A DNA stretch of 64,000 bases from Clostridiaceae bacterium (GTDB taxonomy: Bacteria; Bacillota; Clostridia; DSM-8532), in NCBI GenBank assembly GCA_012719545.1, contig JAAYAD010000054.1, forward strand, positions 30,659-94,658, read 5' to 3'. Below the pieces are notes generated by a model. It did not search any database. It was not told the DNA's origin and saw nothing but the letters and a program-made list of their open reading frames with translations. Shown piece by piece: positions 52,861-61,298 of this stretch. Both the position numbers and the translations under genes were made by a program. Each line of letters begins with the position of its first letter. Position 1 is the first letter of the stretch.

Positions 52861-53511
52861 TTATTTCATCCTTTCAGCTTGTTTCATAAGCCTTTTAACT
52901 TGTTTCACATCCAAATAGAGCAGATTTGAGAGAAGCTTTAAAAGTACAGCCTTATAGGAGCGCGTAAGATCCCTGATTGGCAATTTCTCAAAATACTGAT
53001 TTTCAATCATAAGAATTCTGTTTACTTCTTCAAAATAAACAGGGTATATCTGGGAGATGCTCGCATCAGGCAGGCTTCGTTCCCAGAAAAGGCTCATGTA
53101 TTTTTCCCCTACCTTGCAATATTCCATAAGGTTTAAAAAGACCACCTGAAATTCCTTAGACTGTCTTCCCTCCAAAAACTGGCGGACAAGTTTTATACTT
53201 TGTTCAAGACACATGCGTGAAGCATCGCATATTGCTACAATCTTTTCAGTTTCAACAGGTATGTAATCTTCCAGGTCAAAGAGTTTTATGGTTTCTTCAT
53301 CATTTGAAACGGCTTCTTTCAAGGCGCCGTCATTGAAAAGATGATGTATCTCAATACCGCAGCAGTCATAAACCTGTCCTATGCCATCTTCAAAGGAATA
53401 TGGCCTGCATGTATAAATAACAACTTTCTTGTAAGCCTGTAATATCTTTGCAAGGCAAAGAATGAAGAATCGCTTATCGTCCGTACATGTACCCAGTAAA
53501 ACAATGTTCAT
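52861..53511 (-). CDS. Rossmann-like protein of the Tad-like operon, possibly ParA-derived
   Basis: 216 residues, no confident family. The N-terminal strand-turn-helix (MNIVLLGTCTDDKRFFILCLAKILQAYKKVVIYTC read in parts) looks like the first unit of a ParA/TadZ-type fold, but GTCTDDKRF replaces the P-loop. KIVAICDASRMCLEQSIKLV near 90-110 resembles the switch region. The C-terminus is basic and helical. AGGAGG overlaps the upstream TAG and lies 6 bases before the ATG. It may be an inactive ParA-like partner of the neighbouring TadZ protein; this is inference. Confidence 0.5.
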   Translation of the reverse strand: MNIVLLGTCTDDKRFFILCLAKILQAYKKVVIYTCRPYSFEDGIGQVYDCCGIEIHHLFNDGALKEAVSNDEETIKLFDLEDYIPVETEKIVAICDASRMCLEQSIKLVRQFLEGRQSKEFQVVFLNLMEYCKVGEKYMSLFWERSLPDASISQIYPVYFEEVNRILMIENQYFEKLPIRDLTRSYKAVLLKLLSNLLYLDVKQVKRLMKQAERMK

Positions 53512-53521
53512 AATTTGCCTC

Positions 53522-54457
53522 CTAAAGTCTGCCTTCGTCTGAATATGGGGATGAAACCTGAGTAGCTGCCTCAGTGGTCGGATTATTATAATTTTGCTGA
53601 ATATGATTCACTGTTGTATCGGAGCCATAAACCCTTCTCTTTCCCATTTCTTCAAGGTACTTGTTGACAAGTTCCTCAAGAAGCTTTCTGTTGCGGCTCT
53701 CAAGTTCGGTAATGGCTTTTTTGACTATATTGGGATTATTCTTAATCAAATCGATAACTTCTTTATTTGGTGAATAGTTTGTAATAGCTTCTTTCTGTAT
53801 GTCAGGCGCTATATATGGGACTGCGTACAGATAGGCGTTATCCACGATGCTTGCATCAACTATGGCACTTGACATTCTTAAGATTTCCTCCTCGCCGCAG
53901 TGAAGCCATATGGTTCCCAGCATATCGCTTTCACTTCTGGCAAGGTCAATTACCTGCTTTTTGGAAAGGACTATGTAGTCTAGCCCATTTGGAAACATTA
54001 CGCGTATGTCTATAAACTGGCGCGGTTCAAGTTTTTGCGGAAGATTTACCACGGTATATTCCATAAGCCTTAAGTCATCCGGGTAATTGCCTTCATCGTA
54101 AATTAAGGACATAGTGACAGCCGTATTGGCTTTAACATCGCACCTGACTACTTTACCTATGGCATCTGTTATTTCTGTAACGGCATCGGTGGGAAGGTAC
54201 TGGCTCTTTATTTCCGAAATTGTCAGGTCGCTGTCTGAAAGAACATCTCCTGCTTTCTTGTCGGTTGCAAATACATATATTACCGATGTGGGGTTATTCT
54301 CAAGGTATTCTGAAATGGCCTCATTTTTAATGTCCTGTATTTTCCCCGACTGAGAAATAATATAATAGTACATTGCCGCGCCCAGCAGGGCAGAAGAAAG
54401 AATAAAGCCTGCAACAAATCCCATAATGGTTCTGTGACGCTTTGTACGTAAAATCAT
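53522..54457 (-). CDS. CpaB/RcpC-like SAF-domain protein
   Basis: 311 residues. One membrane helix at about 12-33 precedes an SAF-type beta-clip domain (about 55-125: IYVFATDKKAGDVLSDSDLTISEIKSQYLP, AIGKVVRCDVKANTAVTMSLI read in parts), with LPQKLEPRQFIDIRVMFPNG following, the typical CpaB order. The C-terminus is coiled (about 230-270) and low in complexity. In Gram-negatives CpaB/RcpC supports the outer-membrane channel; in this Gram-positive it probably binds the wall or pilus. It overlaps the kinase gene by 4 bases (ATGA). Confidence 0.75.
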   Translation of the reverse strand: MILRTKRHRTIMGFVAGFILSSALLGAAMYYYIISQSGKIQDIKNEAISEYLENNPTSVIYVFATDKKAGDVLSDSDLTISEIKSQYLPTDAVTEITDAIGKVVRCDVKANTAVTMSLIYDEGNYPDDLRLMEYTVVNLPQKLEPRQFIDIRVMFPNGLDYIVLSKKQVIDLARSESDMLGTIWLHCGEEEILRMSSAIVDASIVDNAYLYAVPYIAPDIQKEAITNYSPNKEVIDLIKNNPNIVKKAITELESRNRKLLEELVNKYLEEMGKRRVYGSDTTVNHIQQNYNNPTTEAATQVSSPYSDEGRL

Positions 54458-55905
54458 ATTATTCTTCCCCTTTTAAAGAAAACCTTATGTCCGGCACAAT
54501 TATATGCCTTGGTAACAGCCTCACCTATTAATTCCTCATCGTTTTTTGAAGGATTGAAAATATTTTTAACAGGCGGAAAAGCCACGATATTTTCAAGATT
54601 GCATTGCTTTTTAAGCTCTTTTTCTTCCTGCCTGTCAGTTGCATTAATTACATAAATCCAGTCTTCATGCATGAAAGAGCTGAACCTCTCAGTAAATTCC
54701 GAAATATAGAAAAGCTTCCAAAAAACATTTGGGCAAATAATTATTTTTATGTCTCCGTTATTCAATTCCCGGGCAATCCTGTCATTTTTCATTGCCCCAA
54801 GATCAGTGACTATAATATCAAAACCCTTTTTTGGTATCTGTCCAACTTCCTGAACGGCAGGATAAAAAGTAATGCCGTCAGTTTTAAAAAATCTGCCGCT
54901 GTCGTTATCAAGTAACCCCTGTTTTCTAAACTCCTGCTTCATCCTTTCAAAATCGCCGCTTCCATTGATTTCAGCTATTGCAACATTTAATCCCTGCTTT
55001 TTGAAATAATATCCCAGCATGACGCAGAAAGAAGTGACTCCGCTGTTTTGCAGGATTGACGAAACCGCAATTACGCTTTTTATAGGGCTTGATACAACAG
55101 GGTCCCGCCTTTTAAAGAAAAAAATCTTTGACTCTGTAATTTTCTCAAATGCTTTTGCCAATTCGTCAGGGTTCTGGGGCCTTTTGGCGGCATCTGTCTG
55201 CACAAGGTTGATTACAAAATCTGCAAACCCCTTGGAAACACCGGATTGTATAAGGATCTTCCTGATGTCCGTTCTGTCAATATTTAAAGGATGTATGCCT
55301 GTGGCAAGATGAATCAGGGTCATTCCCAGGGCATAGTAATCGGTTCTCTGATCGCTTGTTCCCAGGCCATGCTGCTCCGGTGCTGCATAGCCCCTTGTGC
55401 CAATATATACGGTGTCGTCAGTGCCATCCTCATGATTAAACCTGGCGGTGCCCATATCCACAAGCTTAATGTGCCCGTTGTCATCCATGATAATATTTGC
55501 GGGCTTCATATCCCGGTAAATAATTGGAGGGTTTCTCCTGTGAAGGTAATCAAGAACGCCTATTAAATCCTTTGTCCACTGAAGAAGCGTTTTTTCGGGT
55601 ACTTTTCCATGCTTTTTAATATAATCTGACAAATTGCACCCCGAAAAATAATCCATGACAATATAGCACATGGACTCATCCTCAATGAAGTCCGCTATGC
55701 GGGGAAGCATGGGATGGCTAAGCTCTTTTAAAAGGTTTACTTCCTTAATCTCCTGAGAAAGCCAGGGGCTGTCCTTTGAAATGGCTTTGACAGCCCAAAG
55801 GTTGCCCAAAGTCATGTTCTCAGCAAGAAAGACAACTGAAGTTCCGCCTTTCCCCAATATGTCAACAATTCGATACTTTTCTCCTATAATTTTATTTAAA
55901 TACAT
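54454..55905 (-). CDS. Ser/Thr protein kinase fused to a TadZ/ParA-like domain
   Basis: 483 residues. The Hanks-type kinase domain (about 10-255) is complete: glycine loop GKGGTSVVF at 18-26, Lys40 in AVKAI, the catalytic YRDMKPANI with Asp132, DMG with Asp150, and the activation segment GTRGYAAPEQ at 169-178. There is no membrane helix or PASTA repeat. After a basic linker, residues about 274-470 have a ParA/MinD-like order: IKSVIAVSSILQNSGVTSF (P-loop position, Lys missing), FDIIVTDLGAMK and IIICPNVFWKLFYI. This kinase-TadZ fusion heads the operon and could phosphorylate machine components or target the complex. The ATG lies 36 bases downstream of a good promoter. Confidence 0.85.
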   Translation of the reverse strand: MYLNKIIGEKYRIVDILGKGGTSVVFLAENMTLGNLWAVKAISKDSPWLSQEIKEVNLLKELSHPMLPRIADFIEDESMCYIVMDYFSGCNLSDYIKKHGKVPEKTLLQWTKDLIGVLDYLHRRNPPIIYRDMKPANIIMDDNGHIKLVDMGTARFNHEDGTDDTVYIGTRGYAAPEQHGLGTSDQRTDYYALGMTLIHLATGIHPLNIDRTDIRKILIQSGVSKGFADFVINLVQTDAAKRPQNPDELAKAFEKITESKIFFFKRRDPVVSSPIKSVIAVSSILQNSGVTSFCVMLGYYFKKQGLNVAIAEINGSGDFERMKQEFRKQGLLDNDSGRFFKTDGITFYPAVQEVGQIPKKGFDIIVTDLGAMKNDRIARELNNGDIKIIICPNVFWKLFYISEFTERFSSFMHEDWIYVINATDRQEEKELKKQCNLENIVAFPPVKNIFNPSKNDEELIGEAVTKAYNCAGHKVFFKRGRII

Positions 55906-55941
55906 ATTTCGATATTTCCCGTCATATATTTACAGTTAAAT

Positions 55942-55970
55942 ATTGTAACAGCAAACTATAATACAATCAA
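55942..55970 (-). promoter_or_regulatory. Promoter of the kinase-headed Tad-like operon
   Basis: Minus strand: TTGATT (55970-55965) and TACAAT (55947-55942) with exactly 17 bases between them, about 36 bases before the kinase ATG. No terminator occurs within the next 10 kb on this strand, supporting one long transcript. Confidence 0.6.
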
Positions 55971-56038
55971 TATCAAAAATGGTTTTTTTATCTTTATTGG
56001 ATAATATAAGTAGATTAATGAAAGTTGTGTAAGCTGTA

Positions 56039-56070
56039 AATAAAAAAGCCAGCTAGTATAAGCTGGCTTT
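56039..56070 (-). terminator. Terminator downstream of hisE
   Basis: AAAGCCAGCT at 56045-56054 pairs perfectly with AGCTGGCTTT at 56061-56070; on the minus strand it ends in TTTTTTATTT. It lies about 160 bases beyond hisE and insulates the kinase operon. Confidence 0.85.
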
Positions 56071-56227
56071 TAAATGTTGTCTTTCTTGAAGGTAGTAAGA
56101 GTATAACAAGAAAGGTTAGTATTGCTTGCTTTTATAAAGCACTGTTTATCTCTTTCATATCTTAAGAAATGTTTTGGCTTAAGTATTTTATTTATTGGTA
56201 TACCTGGGTTAGCTTTGATTAGTTTAC

Positions 56228-56515
56228 TCAGCGTCTTTTTTGAAGCTCTTTGCAAATATCGTCCCAGGTTAACCCCTGATTTACCATTAAAACAGTCAGG
56301 TGATAAATAAGATCCGCAATTTCATAGCAAAGTTCACTGTTTGAATTGTTTTTGGCTGCAATAATAACCTCCGATGTTTCTTCCCCAACCTTCTTGCAGA
56401 TTTTATCAATCCCCTTGTCGAACAAGTAGTTGGTATAAGAGCCTTCTTTGGGATTTGCCTTTCTGTCAGTAACAACATCATATATTTCCTTTAAAATTCC
56501 GAATTCCTGACCCAT
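56228..56515 (-). CDS. hisE: Phosphoribosyl-ATP pyrophosphatase
   Basis: 95 residues of the MazG-like all-alpha fold, second step of histidine synthesis (PR-ATP to PR-AMP). The signature SYTNYLFDKGIDKICKKVGEE, ETSEVIIAAKN and YEIADLIYHLTVLM includes the metal-binding Glu/Asp residues (EE-x2-E and D). AAGG is 9 bases before the ATG at 56515; the ATG at 56524 directly abuts the SD. It follows hisI by about 200 bases; in other bacteria hisI and hisE are fused or adjacent. Confidence 0.93.
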   Translation of the reverse strand: MGQEFGILKEIYDVVTDRKANPKEGSYTNYLFDKGIDKICKKVGEETSEVIIAAKNNSNSELCYEIADLIYHLTVLMVNQGLTWDDICKELQKRR

Positions 56516-56717
56516 GTCCGCCATCCTTCCATACTTTAAATTTCTTCAAAATTATGCTGTCGCTCTTTATGACAATATCGTTTCCTACAGCATTTGGTTT
56601 CTGATGTCAATGAAGCATATCTGTATTAAGGAGCAATGTAATTTTATCTAAAATCACGATTCATATAAATCATGTTTGCTTCTTGTGTTTTGCTCAGGGC
56701 TATTTACAGCTTTAAAA

Positions 56718-57050
56718 TCAGGCCTCCAAAGTTCTGTAAAAGCAGGTTCTGTTTCCTGTATGGCATGCCGCTCCCGTCTGGATAACCTTTGCAAGGAGAG
56801 TGTCTCCGTCGCAATCCACCGAGATTGAGACTAGTTTTTGAAAATGCCCCGATGTTTCTCCTTTTACCCAGAGTTTTTGCCGGCTTCTGCTGTAATAGGT
56901 AACATTTTTGGTTTCAAGGGTGAGCCTTAATGCCTCCTCATTCATCCAGGCAAGCATTAAAACCTCTCCGGTATTATAGTCCTGGGTTATGACCGGAACC
57001 AGCCCCTGGCTATTGTATGCCACTGTATCCATAAAAGCCTTAATATCCAT
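56718..57050 (-). CDS. hisI: Phosphoribosyl-AMP cyclohydrolase
   Basis: 110 residues, third step of histidine synthesis. The zinc/magnesium site is intact: DCDGD near 77-81 and [11 protein letters not shown] near 92-102. The substrate segment [10 protein letters not shown] and [17 protein letters not shown] are family-typical. Its SD GAGGT contains the stop codon of hom, 5 bases upstream, so hom and hisI are cotranscribed and probably coupled. The rest of the his pathway is not in this window. Confidence 0.94.
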   Translation of the reverse strand: MDIKAFMDTVAYNSQGLVPVITQDYNTGEVLMLAWMNEEALRLTLETKNVTYYSRSRQKLWVKGETSGHFQKLVSISVDCDGDTLLAKVIQTGAACHTGNRTCFYRTLEA

Positions 57051-57055
57051 GAAAA

Positions 57056-58324
57056 TTACCTCTCAACTCGTATCATGCTCTCAACGGATATTACCGATGG
57101 GCTTCTTCTTATTTCATCCAGCGCATCATGAATCCACTTTTCACATGCGGTGTGGGTTATAAATATAATTGTGGCATTGTCATTGCCCCGAAGCTTTTGC
57201 ATAACTGAGTCAAGGCTCACATTGTGCCTTCCGAAAATTCCTGCTATTTCCGCAAGAACACCGGGCTTATCCAGCACTACAAGCCTCATGTAATATTCGT
57301 TTTTCCAGTTGTCTTCAAAGACGGTCTTATCTTCATCCAGCCTCACGCTGTGATGGGTTCCACCATTCTGGGCAGCTGTTATTATGTCCGATACAATGGC
57401 GCTGGCAGTAGGAAGGTCCCCTGCACCGCGGCCATAGAACATAAGATCCCCGACCATATCCCCCTGTATAAAGATAGCGTTATACGAATCCCTGACGGCT
57501 GTAAGGGGATGTGAAAGCGGAATAAAGGTGGGATGAACCCTGGCCTCAATTTTGCCATCGTGTTTTTTGGCAATTGCCAAAAGCTTTATCCCATAACCCA
57601 ATTCTTTTGCATACCTGATATCATCAGGCGAAATACGGGTAATTCCCTCACAGTGGATTTTATCTATGGTGACGCGGTTTCTGAAGCATAGGGTGGAAAG
57701 GATGGACAGCTTGTACCTTGCATCATAGCCCTCTATATCGGCTGTGGGGTCAGGCTCTGCGTATCCAAGCCTCTGTGCCTCTAAAAGAGCTTCTTCAAAG
57801 CTTTTCCCTTCCTCACTCATCCTGGTCAGTATATAGTTTGTGGTACCATTTATAATTCCCATGATTTTAACTATGTTATTTGCCTGAAGGGATCTTCTGA
57901 GAGGTTTAATAATAGGTATTCCTCCGGCAACGCTTGCTTCAAAATACAGCCCTGCACCAGACTTTTCCGCTTCCTCCTCAAGTTCGTCCCAGTACTTGGC
58001 TATAACCTCCTTATTGGCGGTTACAACCGACTTTCCTTTTCTTAAGGCATCTCTTATAAGCGTAAAAGCCGGATTTTCCCCTCCCATGAATTCCGCAATA
58101 ATGTCTATGCCTTCATCATTTATAATCTCAGAAGGATCATCGGTAAGAATGCTTTTATCCACATCCACGTTTCTCTTTTTATTCTTGTCTCTTACCAGAA
58201 TCTTTTTTATCTCTATATCCATTCCTTCGCGGGCCCTTATGATATCCCCATTTTCTTTAAGAACTTTAAAAACCCCGCTGCCTATGGTACCCAGGCCTAA
58301 CATAGCCAGACCTACTTTTTTCAT
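57056..58324 (-). CDS. hom: Homoserine dehydrogenase
   Basis: 422 residues: an N-terminal NAD(P) Rossmann domain ([14 protein letters not shown]), the catalytic domain with the [15 protein letters not shown] segment, [31 protein letters not shown] (Lys and Asp/Glu of the active site), and a C-terminal ACT domain (about 345-420: [20 protein letters not shown]) for threonine feedback. It reduces aspartate semialdehyde to homoserine for threonine and methionine synthesis. AAAGGAG lies 8 bases before the ATG. Its linkage to hisI-hisE is unusual. Confidence 0.94.
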   Translation of the reverse strand: MKKVGLAMLGLGTIGSGVFKVLKENGDIIRAREGMDIEIKKILVRDKNKKRNVDVDKSILTDDPSEIINDEGIDIIAEFMGGENPAFTLIRDALRKGKSVVTANKEVIAKYWDELEEEAEKSGAGLYFEASVAGGIPIIKPLRRSLQANNIVKIMGIINGTTNYILTRMSEEGKSFEEALLEAQRLGYAEPDPTADIEGYDARYKLSILSTLCFRNRVTIDKIHCEGITRISPDDIRYAKELGYGIKLLAIAKKHDGKIEARVHPTFIPLSHPLTAVRDSYNAIFIQGDMVGDLMFYGRGAGDLPTASAIVSDIITAAQNGGTHHSVRLDEDKTVFEDNWKNEYYMRLVVLDKPGVLAEIAGIFGRHNVSLDSVMQKLRGNDNATIIFITHTACEKWIHDALDEIRRSPSVISVESMIRVER

Positions 58325-58728
58325 GAGTCAAGCTCCTTTCAAAGGAAACTAACTTTTATCAAGATAACGAACTAAAGCGTTAAAATTATTATAATTATAT
58401 CAGATATATCCCTTATCGGCATAAAAAAATATTAATTAATTATATCATTCTCTTTGTTGCAATTGATACAAAGAGTATAGGATTTGACTTTCTTCTGCCA
58501 CAGGTCAAACATCAAAAGAGCTGGCGTAGATTAATATCTAAATGCGGAATATTATTGGTTTTATATTATGCCCTATGCAATTTTAGCCTTGTTAAAGTTG
58601 CCTTAATAATTTATAATACCTTTAGCTTTAGCGTTAAAGGCATGAAATATATCATTTTCATGGCTTTTCAACGGGCAAATGAGTACTAAAGTATAAAGAG
58701 AGCCCATAAATTTCATTGGAGGGCATAC
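58325..58728. other. hom / metallophosphoesterase divergent intergenic region
   Basis: About 400 AT-rich bases between divergent genes. It holds a perfect inverted repeat CTCTTTGT/ACAAAGAG (58450-58457 and 58468-58475), a TTTGAC/GTCAAA repeat (around 58483-58510), and on the minus strand near 58400 a TATAAT that may serve hom. A further CCTTTA/TTAAAGG hairpin lies near 58618-58641 in the metallophosphoesterase leader. None matches a riboswitch, T-box or attenuator I can recognise. Confidence 0.4.
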
Positions 58729-59343
58729 ATGCGTGTTCTTCTGGTTTCCGACGTAGAAAGCAAATATATATGGGACTATTTTGATCACCAGCGTTTTGCC
58801 GACATTGATCTGGTTATCTCCTGCGGGGATTTAAAAAGTGAATATCTTTCATTTCTTGCCACTATGATAAAGGCCCCAGTTTTCTATATTCACGGAAATC
58901 ACGATGCCCAGTATGAAATAAAGCCCCCTGAAGGCTGCGACAGCATAGAGGATAAGCTTATAATTTACAAGGGGCTTAGAATTATTGGCCTTGGCGGCTC
59001 CATGCTGTACAGCAATAACTGCAATTCCAGACCTCCCTATCAGTACACAGAGAGGCAGATGGAGAAAAGAATATTAAGATTAATTCCCAAGATATTAATT
59101 AATAAGGGCTTTGATATACTTGTAACCCATGCACCGGCATTTTCCTTAAGAGACGGCAAGGATTTATGCCATACGGGCTTTAAAGCATTTCTTAACTTAA
59201 TAGAAAAGTACAAACCCAAGTATATGTTCCACGGGCATATGCACATGAATTTCAGGCAGACTGACCGTGTCATGGTTTACAAGAATACTACAATAGTAGA
59301 TGCCTATAATTATCACATTCTGGACATACCAGACAAAATTTAG
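58729..59343 (+). CDS. Calcineurin-like metallophosphoesterase
   Basis: 204 residues with the metallophosphoesterase motifs in order: SDVES at 7-11 (Glu in place of the usual His of D-x-H), SCGDLKSEY near 31-39, YIHGNHDAQ near 53-61, VTHAPAF near 138 and FHGHMH near 164. It hydrolyses phosphodiesters or phosphomonoesters with two metal ions; the substrate is unknown. GGAGG lies 8 bases before the ATG. Its end overlaps the convergent BMP-domain gene by 4 bases. Confidence 0.85.
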   Translation: MRVLLVSDVESKYIWDYFDHQRFADIDLVISCGDLKSEYLSFLATMIKAPVFYIHGNHDAQYEIKPPEGCDSIEDKLIIYKGLRIIGLGGSMLYSNNCNSRPPYQYTERQMEKRILRLIPKILINKGFDILVTHAPAFSLRDGKDLCHTGFKAFLNLIEKYKPKYMFHGHMHMNFRQTDRVMVYKNTTIVDAYNYHILDIPDKI

Positions 59344-61298
59344 ACTATTTTGCCCGTAGACAGATCCTGGGCGGATTTGTAATCCTCCATATTGGGAAGC
59401 TCTCCAATAATTCCGTCAGCCAGCCAGTCCATGGACAGAATCTCTTCCCTGTTCAATTCTTCCCCTTCTGGTACAATCAGATTCTGGTTATTGTCATATA
59501 TGGGTCCTGAAAATACCCTGTAGCTCTGGGATATTATTGAGTCCTTTACAAAGCTTATAAGCTTGCAGGTCTGAGGCGGCAAATGGTTAGTGGCATAGAA
59601 GAAATCCAAAAGCCCTGAATCCATGCCCCACCAGTAGTTTTTAACGCTTCCTGAAACGGCATTGTCAATTCCAAGCTTGGTGCTTCCCGAAAGGATGCTC
59701 TGGATATACTTCTCATAGAATATTCCCCAGTTCCATACAGGCACAGCAAGGTAAACGTCCGGAACTATTTCATTGGTCTCTTTGTCGTATTTAATGGTAT
59801 ATACCCCGTATTCCCTTGAAAAGCGGCGGTTTGCCAGGGTATTCTGGTGGGATACTATATCAGCTCCCTCTTCAAAAAGCTCCCTTGTAAGCTCCTGGTT
59901 AACCTCGGACAACTTCCAGTGATGGGCCCATTTTACATAGACTTTTACTCTTGGATTCACCATTCGTGCGCCAATGGTAAATGCGTTAAGCCCGCTGAGG
60001 ATATCAACCGTTGGTAGTGGCGCAATATATCCGAGTTTATCGGTTCTGGTCATGGCCCCTGCCACCATACCGCTTAAAAAGCGCGGTTCGTGGATGCGCC
60101 CGAAATATGTATTTACATGCTTAAAGGAGTGCATGCACGAGCAATTTAGGAAATTGCAGTCCTGGTTATCCATGGCGGCCTTAAGGGTAGCGTTAATTAA
60201 GGAAGGAGCAGTAGTAAATATAACCTTGCATCCTTCATTAACAAGCTCCTGCAAGATTTCGGCAGCTTCAATGCTCTGGGGCACGTCAAATCTTGACACA
60301 GTCTCAACATTTTTCTTAAGGGCATGGGATAAGTGCATTCTCCCAAGTTCATGGGAGTAAGTCCAGCTGGATCTCTTTACATCAGAAGCATGGACAAAGC
60401 CAACCTTTATTACATCTGTCCTTATCCTTTGGGCAATTCTTCCCACAAGGCTGTTTTCCTGTTTAAAAGTCGGACCTTGCAGTACGTCTACCGTTTCAGA
60501 GCCGGAATAATACTTAAGCTCTGCCAAAAGGCTCCATATCCTCTGTTCCAGCTCTTCTTCGGTAAAATGCTCATTTATGCCATAAATTTTTATAAAATCC
60601 AGGAAAGCATCTCCCGTGGTTATGGGAAGCTTATCTCCGCCAAGCTTGTAGAAAGCCTTTCTGAACATATTGTAGACCGACATGGAGAAATATTTGAACC
60701 TGTCTTTTTCTTCCACATAGGAGCTCTCAGGCTTATAGTCCTTAATAAGCTCCCAGAGTTCATTAAAGCTCTTTTCCCTGGACATCCAGATCTCGTTTAT
60801 TCCCGTCTTCTTGTGAAAGTCCATGAATTCATAATATATTCTTATATCAGGGTTGTTTTCATCATACTTTGGAATAAGCCTTGTGATGGACGCCGGGAAA
60901 GAATAGACATCCAGGTATTTTAAAACACTGACACGCTTGTTTCCTTCTATTATGTAGAACCAGTTAAGGTATTCATAGACCTTTATTGAATCCCTCAGGC
61001 CTTCGTTATTCTGTATATTGTATACATTCATCCACTTTAAGGCAAACTCTGACTCAGGCTCCATCAGGGGCATATAGTTTCTTGCAAAGGATATGCTTCT
61101 TAAATATGAATAGGTACCCTTTACCTTTCTTAATGGAATGTCAGATATGCCCAAATCCACTTCCGATACTATTTCTATATTTTTAAGCACACCGTCAAGG
61201 AACGGAAGATAGCCATTCCGTCCCTTGGATATGTAATTTGAATACTCTTTAAGGCCAAGCCTTCTTGCTGCCAGATAAGGACCATAATCATTCGTCAT
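59340..61298 (-). CDS. Cytosolic BMP-domain (PnrA/Med-like) protein with ParB-like segment
   Basis: 652 residues with no signal peptide or lipobox. The N-terminal 280 residues contain YLNWFYIIEGNKRVSVLKYL near 110-130, which resembles the ParB/Srx-type EGNxR motif, and an all-helical part. From about 295 the sequence matches the BMP nucleoside-binding fold: IKVGFVHASDVKRSSWTYSHELG, VIFTTAPSLINATLKAA, RFLSGMVAGAMTRTDKLGYIAPLPTVDILSGLNAFTIGARMVNP (shown in parts) and VSHQNTLANRRFSREYGVYTI. BMP proteins are normally extracellular lipoproteins that feed nucleoside importers, so a cytosolic fusion suggests a sensor. It overlaps the DUF402 gene by 4 bases. Confidence 0.75.
   Translation of the reverse strand: MTNDYGPYLAARRLGLKEYSNYISKGRNGYLPFLDGVLKNIEIVSEVDLGISDIPLRKVKGTYSYLRSISFARNYMPLMEPESEFALKWMNVYNIQNNEGLRDSIKVYEYLNWFYIIEGNKRVSVLKYLDVYSFPASITRLIPKYDENNPDIRIYYEFMDFHKKTGINEIWMSREKSFNELWELIKDYKPESSYVEEKDRFKYFSMSVYNMFRKAFYKLGGDKLPITTGDAFLDFIKIYGINEHFTEEELEQRIWSLLAELKYYSGSETVDVLQGPTFKQENSLVGRIAQRIRTDVIKVGFVHASDVKRSSWTYSHELGRMHLSHALKKNVETVSRFDVPQSIEAAEILQELVNEGCKVIFTTAPSLINATLKAAMDNQDCNFLNCSCMHSFKHVNTYFGRIHEPRFLSGMVAGAMTRTDKLGYIAPLPTVDILSGLNAFTIGARMVNPRVKVYVKWAHHWKLSEVNQELTRELFEEGADIVSHQNTLANRRFSREYGVYTIKYDKETNEIVPDVYLAVPVWNWGIFYEKYIQSILSGSTKLGIDNAVSGSVKNYWWGMDSGLLDFFYATNHLPPQTCKLISFVKDSIISQSYRVFSGPIYDNNQNLIVPEGEELNREEILSMDWLADGIIGELPNMEDYKSAQDLSTGKIV

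Noticed and set aside
56070..56255. 61-residue minus-strand ORF after hisE
   Set aside because: TTG start overlaps hisE, no SD, and its stop lies in the terminator stem.
60333..60923. 196-residue plus-strand ORF
   Set aside because: Antisense of the BMP-domain gene, whose coding signal is clear.
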